A stretch of 64,000 bases of DNA from SAR92 clade bacterium (lineage in GTDB: Bacteria; Pseudomonadota; Gammaproteobacteria; Pseudomonadales; Porticoccaceae): the NCBI GenBank assembly GCA_004211905.1, contig SHBP01000002.1:62001-126000 (forward strand), in the 5' to 3' direction. Below, one piece after another: positions 18,857 to 29,553 of this stretch. The translations under genes were made by a program, and so were the position numbers. The stretch's first letter is position 1. Every line of letters begins with the position of its first letter. Below the pieces are notes generated by a model that was not told the DNA's origin, did no database searches, and saw only the letters and a list, made by a program, of their open reading frames with translations.

Positions 18857-20167
18857 TTATACTGGCCAGTCTGTTGCGTCAACTGAATCTAATTCACTGT
18901 CAGTCTGATTTCCTGCCCAGCGTTTTACGAACTCTCCGTGGGGGTCATACATTTCCGTTTGTTTACGTAAATCAAATTTCCTATGCCCCTTTGGATCTGC
19001 ACCTACACCAGCTAAATACTGCCAATTACCCCAATTTGAAGCCTCATCATAGTCGATGAGTTGCTGTTCGAGGTAAGCGGCACCATAGCGCCAATCTAGG
19101 TTCAGTTCGTGAACAAAGCAGCTAGCAATGAGTTGCCGTCCACGATTGGACATATACCCCGTGGCTTTCAGCTGTTTCATCAGTGCATTGATAATTGGAT
19201 ACGGTGTATTGCCATGGCACCATTTCTGATAACGCTCTGCATAAAAACTTGTCTGAGGCTTGACTAACGAAATTCCAGAAAAATCGAAAAGTCGGTCTTT
19301 GTGCCGGTGGGCGTACCACTGGAAATATTCTCGCCAAAGGAGCTCGAAATAGATCCAATAGGTTGATTCATTTTGCTCAAAATCTCGTTCGTAGAGTTTC
19401 AGTCTTGCTATAACTGACTTTACTGATACGCAGCCATTAGCTAACCATGGAGAAAACTTCGTCGAGTAATCCATGCCATCGAGGCCGTTGCGAGTGGTCT
19501 TATAGGTGCTCGCCAAACCCTTGTTGAAGTATTGATTAACGTGTGCCCAGCCAATATTTGCGCCGCCCGTAAAGTAACTACCAGGGGTTATATCACAGAG
19601 ATTTGGTACTGTGTTTTCTCTGGCTAGGTTTGCAGGGGGGGGAGGTAAGGACTTTGGTTTGGGGGTAGGGAAGTCTACTAATATGTCTTCTACTTGTCTG
19701 CGGAACTTTGAGAACGTAAACGGCAGAGAATCAACGGTGAACGGTAAATCCTCTGGGTTAAATATGGTGTGACTATGCCGTTGTTGGAACGAAATTGTTG
19801 GATGCTCTTTTTTCAACAGATCCCATTGACAGTTCGAATGCCTTCCTACGTTAATTGACCCGTAGATATGAGTGACATTGTGTAAACTGATTAATTCGGC
19901 TACGGCGTCAGTTAGCGGTTGCTTTCGAAAGACAAGGCGATGTCCATAGTGTTGAAGGTTGTTATCTAACGCAGTCAAGGATTCATGCAGGAATTGGTTT
20001 CGACGGCCTGACCTTCCGCCTCTTCCTTGGTGCACTTCGCTAGAAGGATTGTTGTCATCGGCGTAAAAGCAAATTAGCTGATCCATTTCAGATGCTGCCA
20101 ACCGCAAAGCTGGGTTATCATCGAGCCGGAGATCGTTTGAAAATATATAAAGTCCAGTCTTCACCAT
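18857..20167 (-). CDS. DASH-family cryptochrome / deoxyribodipyrimidine photolyase
   Basis: YIFSNDLRLDDNPAL, PFTFSKFRRQVE, TKFSPWLANGCVS, ELLWREYFQ, MSNRGRQLIASCFVHELNLDWRYGAAYLEQQLIDYDEASNWGNWQYLAGVGADP. Confidence 0.93.
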   Translation of the reverse strand: MVKTGLYIFSNDLRLDDNPALRLAASEMDQLICFYADDNNPSSEVHQGRGGRSGRRNQFLHESLTALDNNLQHYGHRLVFRKQPLTDAVAELISLHNVTHIYGSINVGRHSNCQWDLLKKEHPTISFQQRHSHTIFNPEDLPFTVDSLPFTFSKFRRQVEDILVDFPTPKPKSLPPPPANLARENTVPNLCDITPGSYFTGGANIGWAHVNQYFNKGLASTYKTTRNGLDGMDYSTKFSPWLANGCVSVKSVIARLKLYERDFEQNESTYWIYFELLWREYFQWYAHRHKDRLFDFSGISLVKPQTSFYAERYQKWCHGNTPYPIINALMKQLKATGYMSNRGRQLIASCFVHELNLDWRYGAAYLEQQLIDYDEASNWGNWQYLAGVGADPKGHRKFDLRKQTEMYDPHGEFVKRWAGNQTDSELDSVDATDWPV

Positions 20168-20293
20168 AAGGTTTGGCTGACCCTTTGTTTTAAGTACCTC
20201 TTTTACGCACTACCCTTGCTTTTAGATTCTTTTAAATCCCGTGCTATCTAATCTAAGTATCAAATTACAGCGTACAGAATCAGAGGATACTCC

Positions 20294-20800
20294 ATGGCGT
20301 TATTAGCATCTGAAAAACCTTCAAACTTACTCACCGTAAGTTGCATACTGGGGAGCGCAGGTTTGATGCCCTTCATCATAAGCGTGGGATACATGGTGAG
20401 CGGAGTTTGGCTGGGTGGTGGTTTGCAAAGCGCAAGTATTTTTGGATTGTATGCACCCTATATTTTTTTAACCTACAGTGCGATTATCTTGAGCTTTTTA
20501 GCCGGAACCTTATGGGGTAAATGGGAGACCTTTCCGTCGAACAGACGTTCTGCTGCGGTTTTGATTTTTACTAACCTGACGTCATTACTAGCATGGCTTT
20601 CTTTGACAGTCATACACATATCCCAGTTCCTCTCTATTCTGGCTGTAGCTCTTCTATCGGCGGGATATTTGGGCATTTTGGGGGTCGAAAGGACGTTCAA
20701 ATCATCAAGTCGAGGATATTGGAATTTGCGAATCAGCCTGACCACCGTCGTAGTTTTGTTGCATTGGACTACTCTTTTTCTAATGATCGATGAGCTTTAA
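20294..20800 (+). CDS. DUF3429-like membrane protein
   Basis: Multi-TM protein with AGLMPF and FLAGTLWG-like motifs; precedes the DUF393 gene. Confidence 0.7.
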   Translation: MALLASEKPSNLLTVSCILGSAGLMPFIISVGYMVSGVWLGGGLQSASIFGLYAPYIFLTYSAIILSFLAGTLWGKWETFPSNRRSAAVLIFTNLTSLLAWLSLTVIHISQFLSILAVALLSAGYLGILGVERTFKSSSRGYWNLRISLTTVVVLLHWTTLFLMIDEL

Positions 20801-21199
20801 ATGAATCAAGAACTAATTCTTTTTTATGACGCGAGTTGCCCGTTGTGCGCAACGGAAATTACACATCTCAAGAAGCTTGATAGAGATCAAAAGATAGCCT
20901 TTGAGAACATCCACGCCTCAGATTTTCCTGAGCACTTTCCTCATATTTGTCAGCAAGAGGCAGATCGCATTCTCCACGGACAGTTACCAGATGGAGAAGT
21001 TATCTTAGGACTAGATGTTACCTATTTAGCGTGGTCCTTAGTTGGAAAACGTCATTGGGTGGCAATTCTTCGTTGGCCAATAGTTAGCGTGATCGCTAAA
21101 GGGGTGTATTTAATCTTTGCCAGATACCGGCATCTTATCTCTGCGCTGATCAGAAGCGAACCCGTCTGTGATCCATGTATAAACAAAAGGGAATTATAG
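20801..21199 (+). CDS. DUF393 (DCC family) thiol-disulfide oxidoreductase-like protein
   Basis: FYDASCPLCATEI (DxxCPxC) and ILGLDVTYLAWSLVG. Confidence 0.85.
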   Translation: MNQELILFYDASCPLCATEITHLKKLDRDQKIAFENIHASDFPEHFPHICQQEADRILHGQLPDGEVILGLDVTYLAWSLVGKRHWVAILRWPIVSVIAKGVYLIFARYRHLISALIRSEPVCDPCINKREL

Positions 21200-21951
21200 T
21201 GAGCACTCACTATGACAATTTTGCCCTAGTCACAGGAGCTAGTGGTGGCTTGGGGTCGTCATTGGTAGCGGAATTTCTCAACGACCCAGCTATTGATAAG
21301 GTTGTGGCAGTTAGTCGCTCCGACAAAGATAAGGCCGAACATCCAACAAGCGGCGTTGGACATAAATTGATTTGGGTAAAAAGCGACTACAGCGAAGCAG
21401 CCTTGACTGAAGTTTTATCGATACTCGAGCCGCACGCAGGCAAGTTCAGCAGAGTTTGTATATGCCATGGAGTCCTACATTCCGACACATACTGGCCTGA
21501 GAAGCGTTTGGAGGATATAAGCGAGTTTGCACTTCAGGCTATTTTTCAAGCCAATGCAGTGGTGCCAGCACTCTGGCTAAAGTCATTGATGAAAGTTCTC
21601 AAGGGCTCTGATGATTGTATTGTGGCGGCTTTGAGTGCAAGGGTGGGCAGTATTGGTGATAATCATCTAGGGGGCTGGTATGCTTACCGAGCTTCTAAGT
21701 CGGCGCTTAATATGATCTTGAAAACAGCGGCCATTGAATATGGGCGACGGGCCAAAAATGTCAAACTTATTGCTTTTCATCCCGGTACCACTGACACAGA
21801 GTTATCAAAACCTTTTCAAGCGGCAGTCCCGAAAGATAAACTTTTCACTCCGTCCTTTGTGGCTGAGAGATTAGCAATGATTATGGACGAAGCAATGGTT
21901 GATGGTGAATTGTCTTATCTGGACTGGAACGGCCAAGCCATAGATTGGTGA
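21199..21951 (+). CDS. SDR family oxidoreductase (CsgA/C-factor-like)
   Basis: LVTGASGGLGSSL, CHGVLH, ALSARVGSIGDN..GGWYAYRASKSALN, FHPGTTDTELSKPF; GTG start overlaps upstream TAG (ORF track starts at 21175). Confidence 0.9.
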   Translation: MSTHYDNFALVTGASGGLGSSLVAEFLNDPAIDKVVAVSRSDKDKAEHPTSGVGHKLIWVKSDYSEAALTEVLSILEPHAGKFSRVCICHGVLHSDTYWPEKRLEDISEFALQAIFQANAVVPALWLKSLMKVLKGSDDCIVAALSARVGSIGDNHLGGWYAYRASKSALNMILKTAAIEYGRRAKNVKLIAFHPGTTDTELSKPFQAAVPKDKLFTPSFVAERLAMIMDEAMVDGELSYLDWNGQAIDW

Positions 21952-22041
21952 CAAATGTGCGTATTTCTAGCGCCCATTTCGGTAAAGCTGTAACCTACCC
22001 CTAATCGATAACTGCCCCACAACACAAAACAAGAAAACACT

Positions 22042-23349
22042 ATGAGTGGCAATAAAACCCTAGGCCTAGAAATAAGCGATCTTCTCCATGATGGGCGAGG
22101 AGTCGGCCGTATTAACGGTAAAGCCTACTTCGTAGAGGGTGCTCTTCCGTCTGAAACTATAGAATTTCGATTGATTCGGGAGAAGCGAAATTTTGGGGAA
22201 GGGCGAGTAAGCAAGATCGTATCACCGTCCGCTCATAGAGTGGACCCAAGGTGTGAATATTTTTCAAGATGCGGAGGCTGCACCCTTCAGCACTTAGAGC
22301 ACAACCAGCAGATTGAATACAAAAAGCAACAGGTTTTAAATAACCTGCAACGGATTCAAGTCCAGCCAGAGAATACATTACCCTCCTTGATCGGTCCCAA
22401 GTGGCATTATCGAAGACGCGCTCGTCTTGCCGTGCAGCGAGCAAGAGACGGTCAGTTTTTGGTTGGATTTCGAAATGCAGGTACCAACAGGATCGAGCCC
22501 ATTGCCCATTGTTTGGTTTTAGACAAAGCTTTGGATGCAATATTAACTGCATTGCCGTTAATACTAAAAGACGTTCCCCAAGATATTAAGATATTTGAGA
22601 TTGAATTGCTGGCTGCGGACAACGCTTTAGCGGTTTCTGTAGAGGCTAGTAAGAGTTTAAAGCAGGCCGGCGAAATTGCTATTTTTAATGCCTTAAGTAT
22701 GGTTAATGACATTCCGACTCAGTTGTGGTGGAAATCCTCAAAGAAGAGCCAGTTTCAGCGCATAGGTGAGAATCATAAGCCACTTTATGTGCATGTCTCT
22801 GATCAAATAAAACTTAACTGTGAACCTGGTCAGTTCATTCAGGTAAATAGCGATATTAACCGCCGAATGATTGATCAATTGCTTGACTTATTGCCTGTTG
22901 GTAATCGAGGTACAGTGGTCGATCTATTTTGTGGTTCTGGCAATCTATCACTGCCTCTTGCACAGCATTTTGACCATCTTGTGGGCGTCGAAGGTTTGCA
23001 AGATCTTGTAGATGGAGCAACCGAAAATGCCCAAAGGAATGGTATCGATAACGTTAGGTTTATCATCGCAGACTTAAATGATGCAGCGTCACTAAAAACG
23101 GTATCGAAATTAGCAAAATCCATAGATTTAGTGGTGCTCGACCCACCCAGGAGTGGAGCGCCTGCAGTTATGTCGTGGATAAATAACTCAGGGGCTAAAA
23201 GAGTGATCTATATATCCTGTCATCCAGCTACTATGGTCAGAGATACAACAGCTCTGGTTCAGAAAGGTTATAAACTGAAGGACATAGGTGTGATTGATAT
23301 GTTTCCTCACACCGCCCATATTGAAACCATGGCATTGTTTGAGAAGTAA
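22042..23349 (+). CDS. rlmD: 23S rRNA (uracil-C5)-methyltransferase RlmD
   Basis: TRAM domain start, CEYFSRCGGCTLQHL Fe-S motif, DLFCGSGNLSLPLA, LDPPRSGA, ISCHPATMVRDT. Confidence 0.9.
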   Translation: MSGNKTLGLEISDLLHDGRGVGRINGKAYFVEGALPSETIEFRLIREKRNFGEGRVSKIVSPSAHRVDPRCEYFSRCGGCTLQHLEHNQQIEYKKQQVLNNLQRIQVQPENTLPSLIGPKWHYRRRARLAVQRARDGQFLVGFRNAGTNRIEPIAHCLVLDKALDAILTALPLILKDVPQDIKIFEIELLAADNALAVSVEASKSLKQAGEIAIFNALSMVNDIPTQLWWKSSKKSQFQRIGENHKPLYVHVSDQIKLNCEPGQFIQVNSDINRRMIDQLLDLLPVGNRGTVVDLFCGSGNLSLPLAQHFDHLVGVEGLQDLVDGATENAQRNGIDNVRFIIADLNDAASLKTVSKLAKSIDLVVLDPPRSGAPAVMSWINNSGAKRVIYISCHPATMVRDTTALVQKGYKLKDIGVIDMFPHTAHIETMALFEK

Positions 23350-23469
23350 CACTAATTGATCTATAAAAGCCGAGTTCTGAATGTTTTGAGGCTGTAAGAA
23401 TTAGCTGATATCAGGTAAACTTGCCGGCGTTTAAAGAATCCAAATTCAACCCTAGGAAAACACCTAATT

Positions 23470-24729
23470 ATGTTTGACAAAGACCACACTATCGCGAAAG
23501 TCGATCCGGAATTATGGCAGGCTATGCAGCTCGAAGATCAGCGTCAAGAGCAGCACATTGAACTTATTGCATCGGAGAATTATACCAGCTTGGCTGTCAT
23601 GGAGGCTCAAGGTGGTAAAATGACCAATAAATATGCTGAAGGTTATGCCGGAAAGCGATACTACGGTGGTTGTGAACATGTTGATGTAGCTGAAGACTTG
23701 GCTGTTGAAAGGCTCAAGAGTTTGTATGATGCGAGCTATGCGAATGTACAGCCTCACTCTGGTTCTCAAGCAAATAGTGCCGTATTTCTAGCATTGGTCA
23801 AAGGCGGTGATACCATTTTGGGGATGAGTTTAGCTGATGGGGGTCATTTAACTCACGGCGCCAAGCCAAACTTTTCTGGCAGGTTATATAACCCAATACA
23901 ATATGGTTTGAATGCTGAGACGGGCTTGATTGACTATGATCAAGTTGAGGCTTTGGCGTTGGAGCATAAGCCGGCGATGATTATCGCTGGATTTTCGGCT
24001 TATTCAGGGATTATGGATTGGAAAAGATTTAGAGAAATAGCTGATAAAGTGAATGCTTACTTACTTGTAGATATGGCCCATGTCTCAGGATTAGTGGCAG
24101 CGGGTGTATATCCGAGTCCAATTCCTCATGCACATGTTGTCACGTCTACCACTCACAAGACTCTGCGTGGACCTCGCGGTGGAATTATCTTAACTAATGA
24201 CGCTGAAATTGCGAAAAAATGTAACTCAGCGGTTTTTCCAGGTAGTCAGGGCGGACCTCTTTGTCATGTGATTGCGGCTAAAGCAGTGGCTTTTAAAGAG
24301 GCGGCGAGCGAAGATTTTGTCAACTACCAGAAACAGGTAGTAGCCAATGCAAAGGCAATGGCTGCCACTTTCATGGAGCGTGGTATTAGTATTGTCTCCA
24401 ACGGTACTGAGAATCACCTCATGTTGGTAAGTCTGATTGGTAAGGAATATACCGGAGCAGATGCGGACCGAGCTATGGGCGAAGCATTTATTACTGTGAA
24501 CAAAAATGCTGTTCCGAATGATCCTCGCTCTCCGTTCGTTACCTCTGGACTGCGTGTTGGTACCCCAGCTATTACCACTCGGGGATTTGGGATTGCAGAA
24601 ACGGTTCAATTGACCCATTGGATGTGCGACATATTAGACAGCCTAGAAGCAGGGAATTCAAGTGAAGTCGTTGCACAAACTAAAGCCAAGGTGCTTGCGG
24701 TATGTCAGCGGTTCCCGGTTTATGGTTAA
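23470..24729 (+). CDS. glyA: serine hydroxymethyltransferase
   Basis: [41 protein letters not shown]. Confidence 0.98.
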   Translation: MFDKDHTIAKVDPELWQAMQLEDQRQEQHIELIASENYTSLAVMEAQGGKMTNKYAEGYAGKRYYGGCEHVDVAEDLAVERLKSLYDASYANVQPHSGSQANSAVFLALVKGGDTILGMSLADGGHLTHGAKPNFSGRLYNPIQYGLNAETGLIDYDQVEALALEHKPAMIIAGFSAYSGIMDWKRFREIADKVNAYLLVDMAHVSGLVAAGVYPSPIPHAHVVTSTTHKTLRGPRGGIILTNDAEIAKKCNSAVFPGSQGGPLCHVIAAKAVAFKEAASEDFVNYQKQVVANAKAMAATFMERGISIVSNGTENHLMLVSLIGKEYTGADADRAMGEAFITVNKNAVPNDPRSPFVTSGLRVGTPAITTRGFGIAETVQLTHWMCDILDSLEAGNSSEVVAQTKAKVLAVCQRFPVYG

Positions 24730-24794
24730 ATTCAGGGAGTTCCACGGTTGGTTTGAACGAGGGCTAATTACTCTCATTGGAATGGTAGGGGACT

Positions 24795-25508
24795 ATGACA
24801 GAGCAGGCTCCATTAATACGCTTGGCCGCTACTGCGGTGTTGTTGCGTAACTCCGACCAAGGTTTAGAAACCTTATTATTGAGACGCAATGCCAAGCTCG
24901 CCTTTGCTGGCGGCGCGTGGGTGTTTCCCGGTGGAGCAATTGATGAGCCTGAAATAGAAGCGGCCGACAGTGAGGAAAAAGCGGCTAGATTGGCGACGGT
25001 GAGAGAAGTGGAAGAGGAGTGTGGGCTCACAGTAGCTCCCCAAGATCTTGTCCATTTTTGCAATTGGACCACCCCAGAGGGAGAGGCAAGACGTTTTGCG
25101 ACTTGGTTTTTCGCAGCTCAAGCTAAAAATAACTCAGAAGATGTATTGATTGACGGAGGGGAGATTCACGAATTTAAGTGGATAAAGCCCCAAGAAGCCA
25201 TGGATCTGCATCATCTCGGGGAGCTGACATTGATGCCCCCTACATACCTATCCATGAGTTTAATTAGCCACTACAACACGGCAGAAGTTGCTTGTCAGTC
25301 TCTCGCTGAGCGCACGCCCTACTCTGTAACTCCTAGACTATGTCAGTTAGATGGCCAAATGATTTGTCTGTATCCGGGAGATGCGGGTTATTTAAGTAAT
25401 GATCCAACCATTGACGGTCCGCGGCATCGAACATTTTTTACTTCCAAAGGGATGATCTATTCGCACTCAGGGGAGAACGTTGGAGTAGTGCCGATGGATC
25501 AGCCTTAG
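24795..25508 (+). CDS. NUDIX hydrolase
   Basis: GGAWVFPGG...REVEEECGL Nudix box. Confidence 0.88.
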   Translation: MTEQAPLIRLAATAVLLRNSDQGLETLLLRRNAKLAFAGGAWVFPGGAIDEPEIEAADSEEKAARLATVREVEEECGLTVAPQDLVHFCNWTTPEGEARRFATWFFAAQAKNNSEDVLIDGGEIHEFKWIKPQEAMDLHHLGELTLMPPTYLSMSLISHYNTAEVACQSLAERTPYSVTPRLCQLDGQMICLYPGDAGYLSNDPTIDGPRHRTFFTSKGMIYSHSGENVGVVPMDQP

Positions 25509-25574
25509 ACTTCAGATAGACTTTAAATCAAAGTTCTTATGGTAGAATAAACCTCCAATTTTTCGAGCATCGCT

Positions 25575-26048
25575 ATGTATTGTCCATTTTGTAATGCTGA
25601 TGACACCAAAGTTGTCGATTCCCGGTTGGTTGCAGATGGCGGCCAAGTGCGTCGACGGCGAGAATGTGTAGTTTGTAGTGAACGTTTTACCACTTATGAG
25701 CTAGCGGAACTGGTAATGCCTAGAGTGATTAAAAGTGACGGTAGTCGTGAGCCTTTTGATGAAGATAAACTTCGTGCAGGCTTTCAACGCGCCCTTGAAA
25801 AACGACCGGTGTCTATTGAACAAATTGAAATTGCATTATCTCAGATTAAGCATTTCTTGCAGGTCACAGGTGAGCGAGAGATCTCTTCAAGGATTATTGG
25901 AGAGGAAGTCATGAGTCAACTTCATGAATTGGATGAAGTTGCTTATATCCGTTTTGCTTCAGTTTACCGCAGTTTTCAGGATTTGAATGAGTTTCAAGAC
26001 GAGCTAAATCGCCTTAGTAGTGCGAAACCGATGCCGGTCAAAAAATAA
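25575..26048 (+). CDS. nrdR: transcriptional repressor NrdR
   Basis: [17 protein letters not shown]...[16 protein letters not shown]. Confidence 0.97.
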   Translation: MYCPFCNADDTKVVDSRLVADGGQVRRRRECVVCSERFTTYELAELVMPRVIKSDGSREPFDEDKLRAGFQRALEKRPVSIEQIEIALSQIKHFLQVTGEREISSRIIGEEVMSQLHELDEVAYIRFASVYRSFQDLNEFQDELNRLSSAKPMPVKK

Positions 26049-27169
26049 TGAGTTTTTCTATTAATGATAGAGAACTGATGACCAGAGCGTTAAGCTTGGC
26101 AGCCAAAGGGCGTTTTACTACATCGCCAAATCCAGCGGTTGGTTGTGTAATTAGTAGAGACGGAAGCGTCCTTGGTGAAGGTTATACTAGCCCACCAGGA
26201 GGCAATCATGCTGAAATTGAGGCTCTTAGTAAAATTAAAGATGCTTCTGATGCCTGTGCCCATGTCACTCTTGAACCATGCAGTCATCAGGGTAAAACAG
26301 GTCCCTGTGCTCAGGCGTTGATCGATGCGGGATTGACTCGGGTGATAATAGCTTGTGAAGACCCCAATCCACTGGTTGCGGGAAAAGGAATTGAATTACT
26401 TAAAGCAGCAGGCCTAGAGGTAGAGTGTGGATTATTTGAAGATCAAGCTAGAGATTTAAATAAAGGGTTTATCAAGCGTCACGAACAGGGTTTGCCCTGG
26501 GTATGTGTAAAGATGGCCGCAAGTATAGACGGTCGCACAGCGATGGCGAGTGGGCAGAGCCAATGGGTCACGACTCCTGCCGCAAGACAAGATGTCCAGC
26601 GCTTAAGAGCTGGAAGCTGTGCCATTATTACTGGTATTGGCACTCAGTTGATGGATGATCCCTCTCTTACTGTTCGAATATCAGAGCAAGAGTTAGGAAT
26701 AGAGCATAGTTTGCGGCAGCCTTTGCGGGTCGTGGTTGATAGCCAGCTTAAAATGCAGAGTAGTGCGAGAATGTTTTCTCAGTCGGGTAACATATTAATC
26801 GCGACTTTGGATGGCGAAAACCAGAGAAAAAAATCTAACGCGTTGATCGATAAAGGTGCTGAGATCTGTTTTTTACCGGCCAATGGAGAACATGTGGATT
26901 TACATTCCTTGCTGTTAGAGTTGGCTGAGCGAGAGTGTAACAATGTTATGGTGGAGGCGGGTGCCGGCTTAGCCGGAGCTTTTGTGGGGGAGGGTTTACT
27001 TGATGAGCTTGTGTGCTATTGGGCGCCTAAATTATTCGGTAGTGAAGCGCGACCCATGTTTAACTTGCCGATTAGTACTATTGACGCGCACTTGGCTTTA
27101 TCAATTAAAGACATCCGTCAAATTGGAGAGGATTTAAGAGTAACCATGTATCCCGATAAGGATTACTAA
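26048..27169 (+). CDS. ribD: bifunctional riboflavin deaminase/reductase RibD
   Basis: NPAVGCVI, GNHAEIEAL, VTLEPCSHQGKTGPC and C-terminal reductase domain. Confidence 0.97.
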   Translation: MSFSINDRELMTRALSLAAKGRFTTSPNPAVGCVISRDGSVLGEGYTSPPGGNHAEIEALSKIKDASDACAHVTLEPCSHQGKTGPCAQALIDAGLTRVIIACEDPNPLVAGKGIELLKAAGLEVECGLFEDQARDLNKGFIKRHEQGLPWVCVKMAASIDGRTAMASGQSQWVTTPAARQDVQRLRAGSCAIITGIGTQLMDDPSLTVRISEQELGIEHSLRQPLRVVVDSQLKMQSSARMFSQSGNILIATLDGENQRKKSNALIDKGAEICFLPANGEHVDLHSLLLELAERECNNVMVEAGAGLAGAFVGEGLLDELVCYWAPKLFGSEARPMFNLPISTIDAHLALSIKDIRQIGEDLRVTMYPDKDY

Positions 27170-27249
27170 GAGTATCGTAAGTATTGATTGCAGATTTACA
27201 ATAAGAGTGTATTTTACCAGCCTTCAGATAATAGTTAGGACAGAGTTTT

Positions 27250-27864
27250 ATGTTTACAGGAATTATTGCCGCCATTGGTAGTGTTGTTGGTTTAGAGCCT
27301 CGAGATGGGGATGTGCGCCTGACGATTAATGCCGGAAATCTAGGCCTTTCAGACTTAAATCTAGGAGATAGCGTAGCTTGTAATGGCGCTTGCTTGACAG
27401 CAGTGGAGTTGACTCAGAATGGCTTTATTGCAGATGTATCTGTAGAAACTTTAAATCTTACTACGATCAACCATTGGCTAGTCGGCAGCCCCATAAATTT
27501 GGAGAAAGCGATGCAAGCGACTGATCGTTTTGGCGGCCATATTGTGTCTGGGCATGTGGATGGTGTCGGAGAAGTCTTGTCGCTGAAAGGTGATGCGAGA
27601 TCTTGGCGTTTTCGCATTAAAGCCCCTGCTAATATTGCGAAATATATTGCCCATAAAGGATCCATCACTGTGGATGGAACTAGCCTGACCGTAAATTTGG
27701 TAGAGGGTTCAGAGTTTGAGTTAAACATTGTTCCTCACACAATGTCCCACACGGTGATGGGAACGTACAAGGAAGGAACCAAGGTTAATCTCGAAGTAGA
27801 TTTGGTTTCGCGCTACTTGGAACGCCTTTTGCTGGGTGACAAAGCGGCTGATCAGCGCAATTAA
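27250..27864 (+). CDS. ribE: riboflavin synthase alpha subunit
   Basis: MFTGIIAAIG, duplicated lumazine-binding domain, GGHIVSGHVDGVG. Confidence 0.97.
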   Translation: MFTGIIAAIGSVVGLEPRDGDVRLTINAGNLGLSDLNLGDSVACNGACLTAVELTQNGFIADVSVETLNLTTINHWLVGSPINLEKAMQATDRFGGHIVSGHVDGVGEVLSLKGDARSWRFRIKAPANIAKYIAHKGSITVDGTSLTVNLVEGSEFELNIVPHTMSHTVMGTYKEGTKVNLEVDLVSRYLERLLLGDKAADQRN

Positions 27865-27887
27865 GTTTATAGATACTCGTTTATTAT

Positions 27888-29021
27888 TTGGAACAAAAAC
27901 ATATGAAATTGAATACAGTTGAAGAGTTATTGGAGGATATTCGTCAAGGTAAGATGATTATTCTAATGGACGATGAAGATCGAGAGAATGAAGGTGATCT
28001 TGTTATGGCTGCGCCTATGGTTCGTCCTCAAGATATAAATTTTATGGCAACTAATGCACGAGGGTTAATATGTTTGACCCTTAATCAAGAACGTTGTCAG
28101 CAACTTGACCTAGCAATGATGGTTAATAGTGACAGTAACAACTCAAGTCATGGAACACCTTTTACCTTGTCAATTGAGGCTGCAGAAGGAGTGACAACAG
28201 GTATCTCCGCGGCAGATAGGGCAAGAACTGTACAAGCAGCTGTAGCGAGCAACGCCAGACCTGATGATATTGTACAGCCAGGACATATATTTCCTCTTAA
28301 GGCCCAGGCCGGCGGCGTGTTAAGTCGTGCGGGGCATACTGAGGCAGGATGTGATCTAGCGAAAATTGCAGGTTTTGAGCCGGCAGCAGTTATCGTTGAA
28401 ATAATGAATGAAGATGGCACGATGGCCCGTCGCGATGATCTAGAAAAGTTTGCTGAAAAACATCAGCTGAAGATTGGGACTATTGCGGATCTGATCCACT
28501 ATCGACTTGTAACAGAGAAGACCACCCAGTGTATTAACGAGCGTCCCGTCAAAACTCATTACGGAGACTTTGTTCTTAAAACATATTTAGATCATGCACG
28601 AAATGAAAAGCACTTTGCTCTAGTGATGGGCGATGTTAGTGGGGACGAGCCGGTACTTGTGCGCGTGCACATAAATCGGTCGGCAAGGGATATCTTGGCG
28701 ATTGAGTCCGAAGGGAAATTTAAGGCATGGTCCTTCCATGGTGCCCTAGAAAAAGTAGCTAGTGAAGGGCGTGGTGCCGTGGTGCTTTTGTATTATCCAG
28801 AGAGTGCAGAAGATATTGATCATGCTGTTGAAATGATCTTAAATCCTGGTGCTGCGGTGACGCAGCTAGCCAGTGATGTGGTATACCAGCAAGTGGGAAC
28901 TGGTTCACAGATATTGATGGATCTTGGGATTCATAAAATGCGATTAATGAGTGCGCCTTACAGGTTTACTGCTATTTCTGGATTTGATTTGGAAGTCGTT
29001 GAATATGTCGACTGTGACTAA
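27888..29021 (+). CDS. ribB: 3,4-dihydroxy-2-butanone-4-phosphate synthase with degenerate GTP cyclohydrolase II-like C-terminus (RibBX type)
   Basis: DDEDRENEGDLVMAA, GHTEAGCDLA; C-terminal half lacks HSECLTGD...CDCG. ORF begins MEQKHMKLNTVEELLEDI. Confidence 0.95.
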   Translation: MEQKHMKLNTVEELLEDIRQGKMIILMDDEDRENEGDLVMAAPMVRPQDINFMATNARGLICLTLNQERCQQLDLAMMVNSDSNNSSHGTPFTLSIEAAEGVTTGISAADRARTVQAAVASNARPDDIVQPGHIFPLKAQAGGVLSRAGHTEAGCDLAKIAGFEPAAVIVEIMNEDGTMARRDDLEKFAEKHQLKIGTIADLIHYRLVTEKTTQCINERPVKTHYGDFVLKTYLDHARNEKHFALVMGDVSGDEPVLVRVHINRSARDILAIESEGKFKAWSFHGALEKVASEGRGAVVLLYYPESAEDIDHAVEMILNPGAAVTQLASDVVYQQVGTGSQILMDLGIHKMRLMSAPYRFTAISGFDLEVVEYVDCD

Positions 29022-29073
29022 TCAGAAGAAAATAGCAATGAGTTACAGTCAGTACACATAATAGGAATTCGAC

Positions 29074-29553
29074 ATGGGACAATATAGACCTGAAGAAGGC
29101 AATTTTGAAGTAAATGCGTCACGCATAGCAGTGATTGTGGCACGTTGGAATTCTGAGGTGACAGACGGACTGCTGGAGGGTGCAGTTCGTGCCTTAGGCC
29201 GACATGGTATTTCCGGAGAAGCAGTAGAAGTCTATAGAGTCCCTGGAGCCTTTGAGTTGCCTTTAGCGAGTCAGCGCGCAGCTCGAACAGGGCGATTTGA
29301 TGCAGTTATTTCTCTAGGTTGTGTTATTCGCGGAGACACTCCGCATTTTGACTATGTTTGCTCAGAGACCACTCGCGGTATTGGTGAAGTAAGTTTGAAA
29401 GAAAATTTACCTGTAGCTTTTGGACTGCTAACCACTGATAACCTAAAGCAATCAATTGAGCGCTCTGGCAATAATGCAGAGAATAAAGGTGAAGAGGCAG
29501 CGCTAACAGTTCTTGAGATGATCACGTTGTTCAATCAGATGGATGGCGCATAG
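29074..29553 (+). CDS. ribH: 6,7-dimethyl-8-ribityllumazine synthase
   Basis: VPGAFELPL, ISLGCVIRGDTPHFDYVC, PVAFGLLTTDN. Confidence 0.97.
   Translation: MGQYRPEEGNFEVNASRIAVIVARWNSEVTDGLLEGAVRALGRHGISGEAVEVYRVPGAFELPLASQRAARTGRFDAVISLGCVIRGDTPHFDYVCSETTRGIGEVSLKENLPVAFGLLTTDNLKQSIERSGNNAENKGEEAALTVLEMITLFNQMDGA

Noticed and set aside
22157-22552. 131-aa minus-strand ORF inside rlmD
   Set aside because: Antisense shadow; rlmD is well supported on the plus strand.
24226-24618. 130-aa minus-strand ORF inside glyA
   Set aside because: Antisense shadow of a housekeeping gene.
25509-27250. FMN riboswitch upstream of the rib genes
   Set aside because: Intergenic gaps are short (under about 90 nt) and lack the conserved RFN core sequence.
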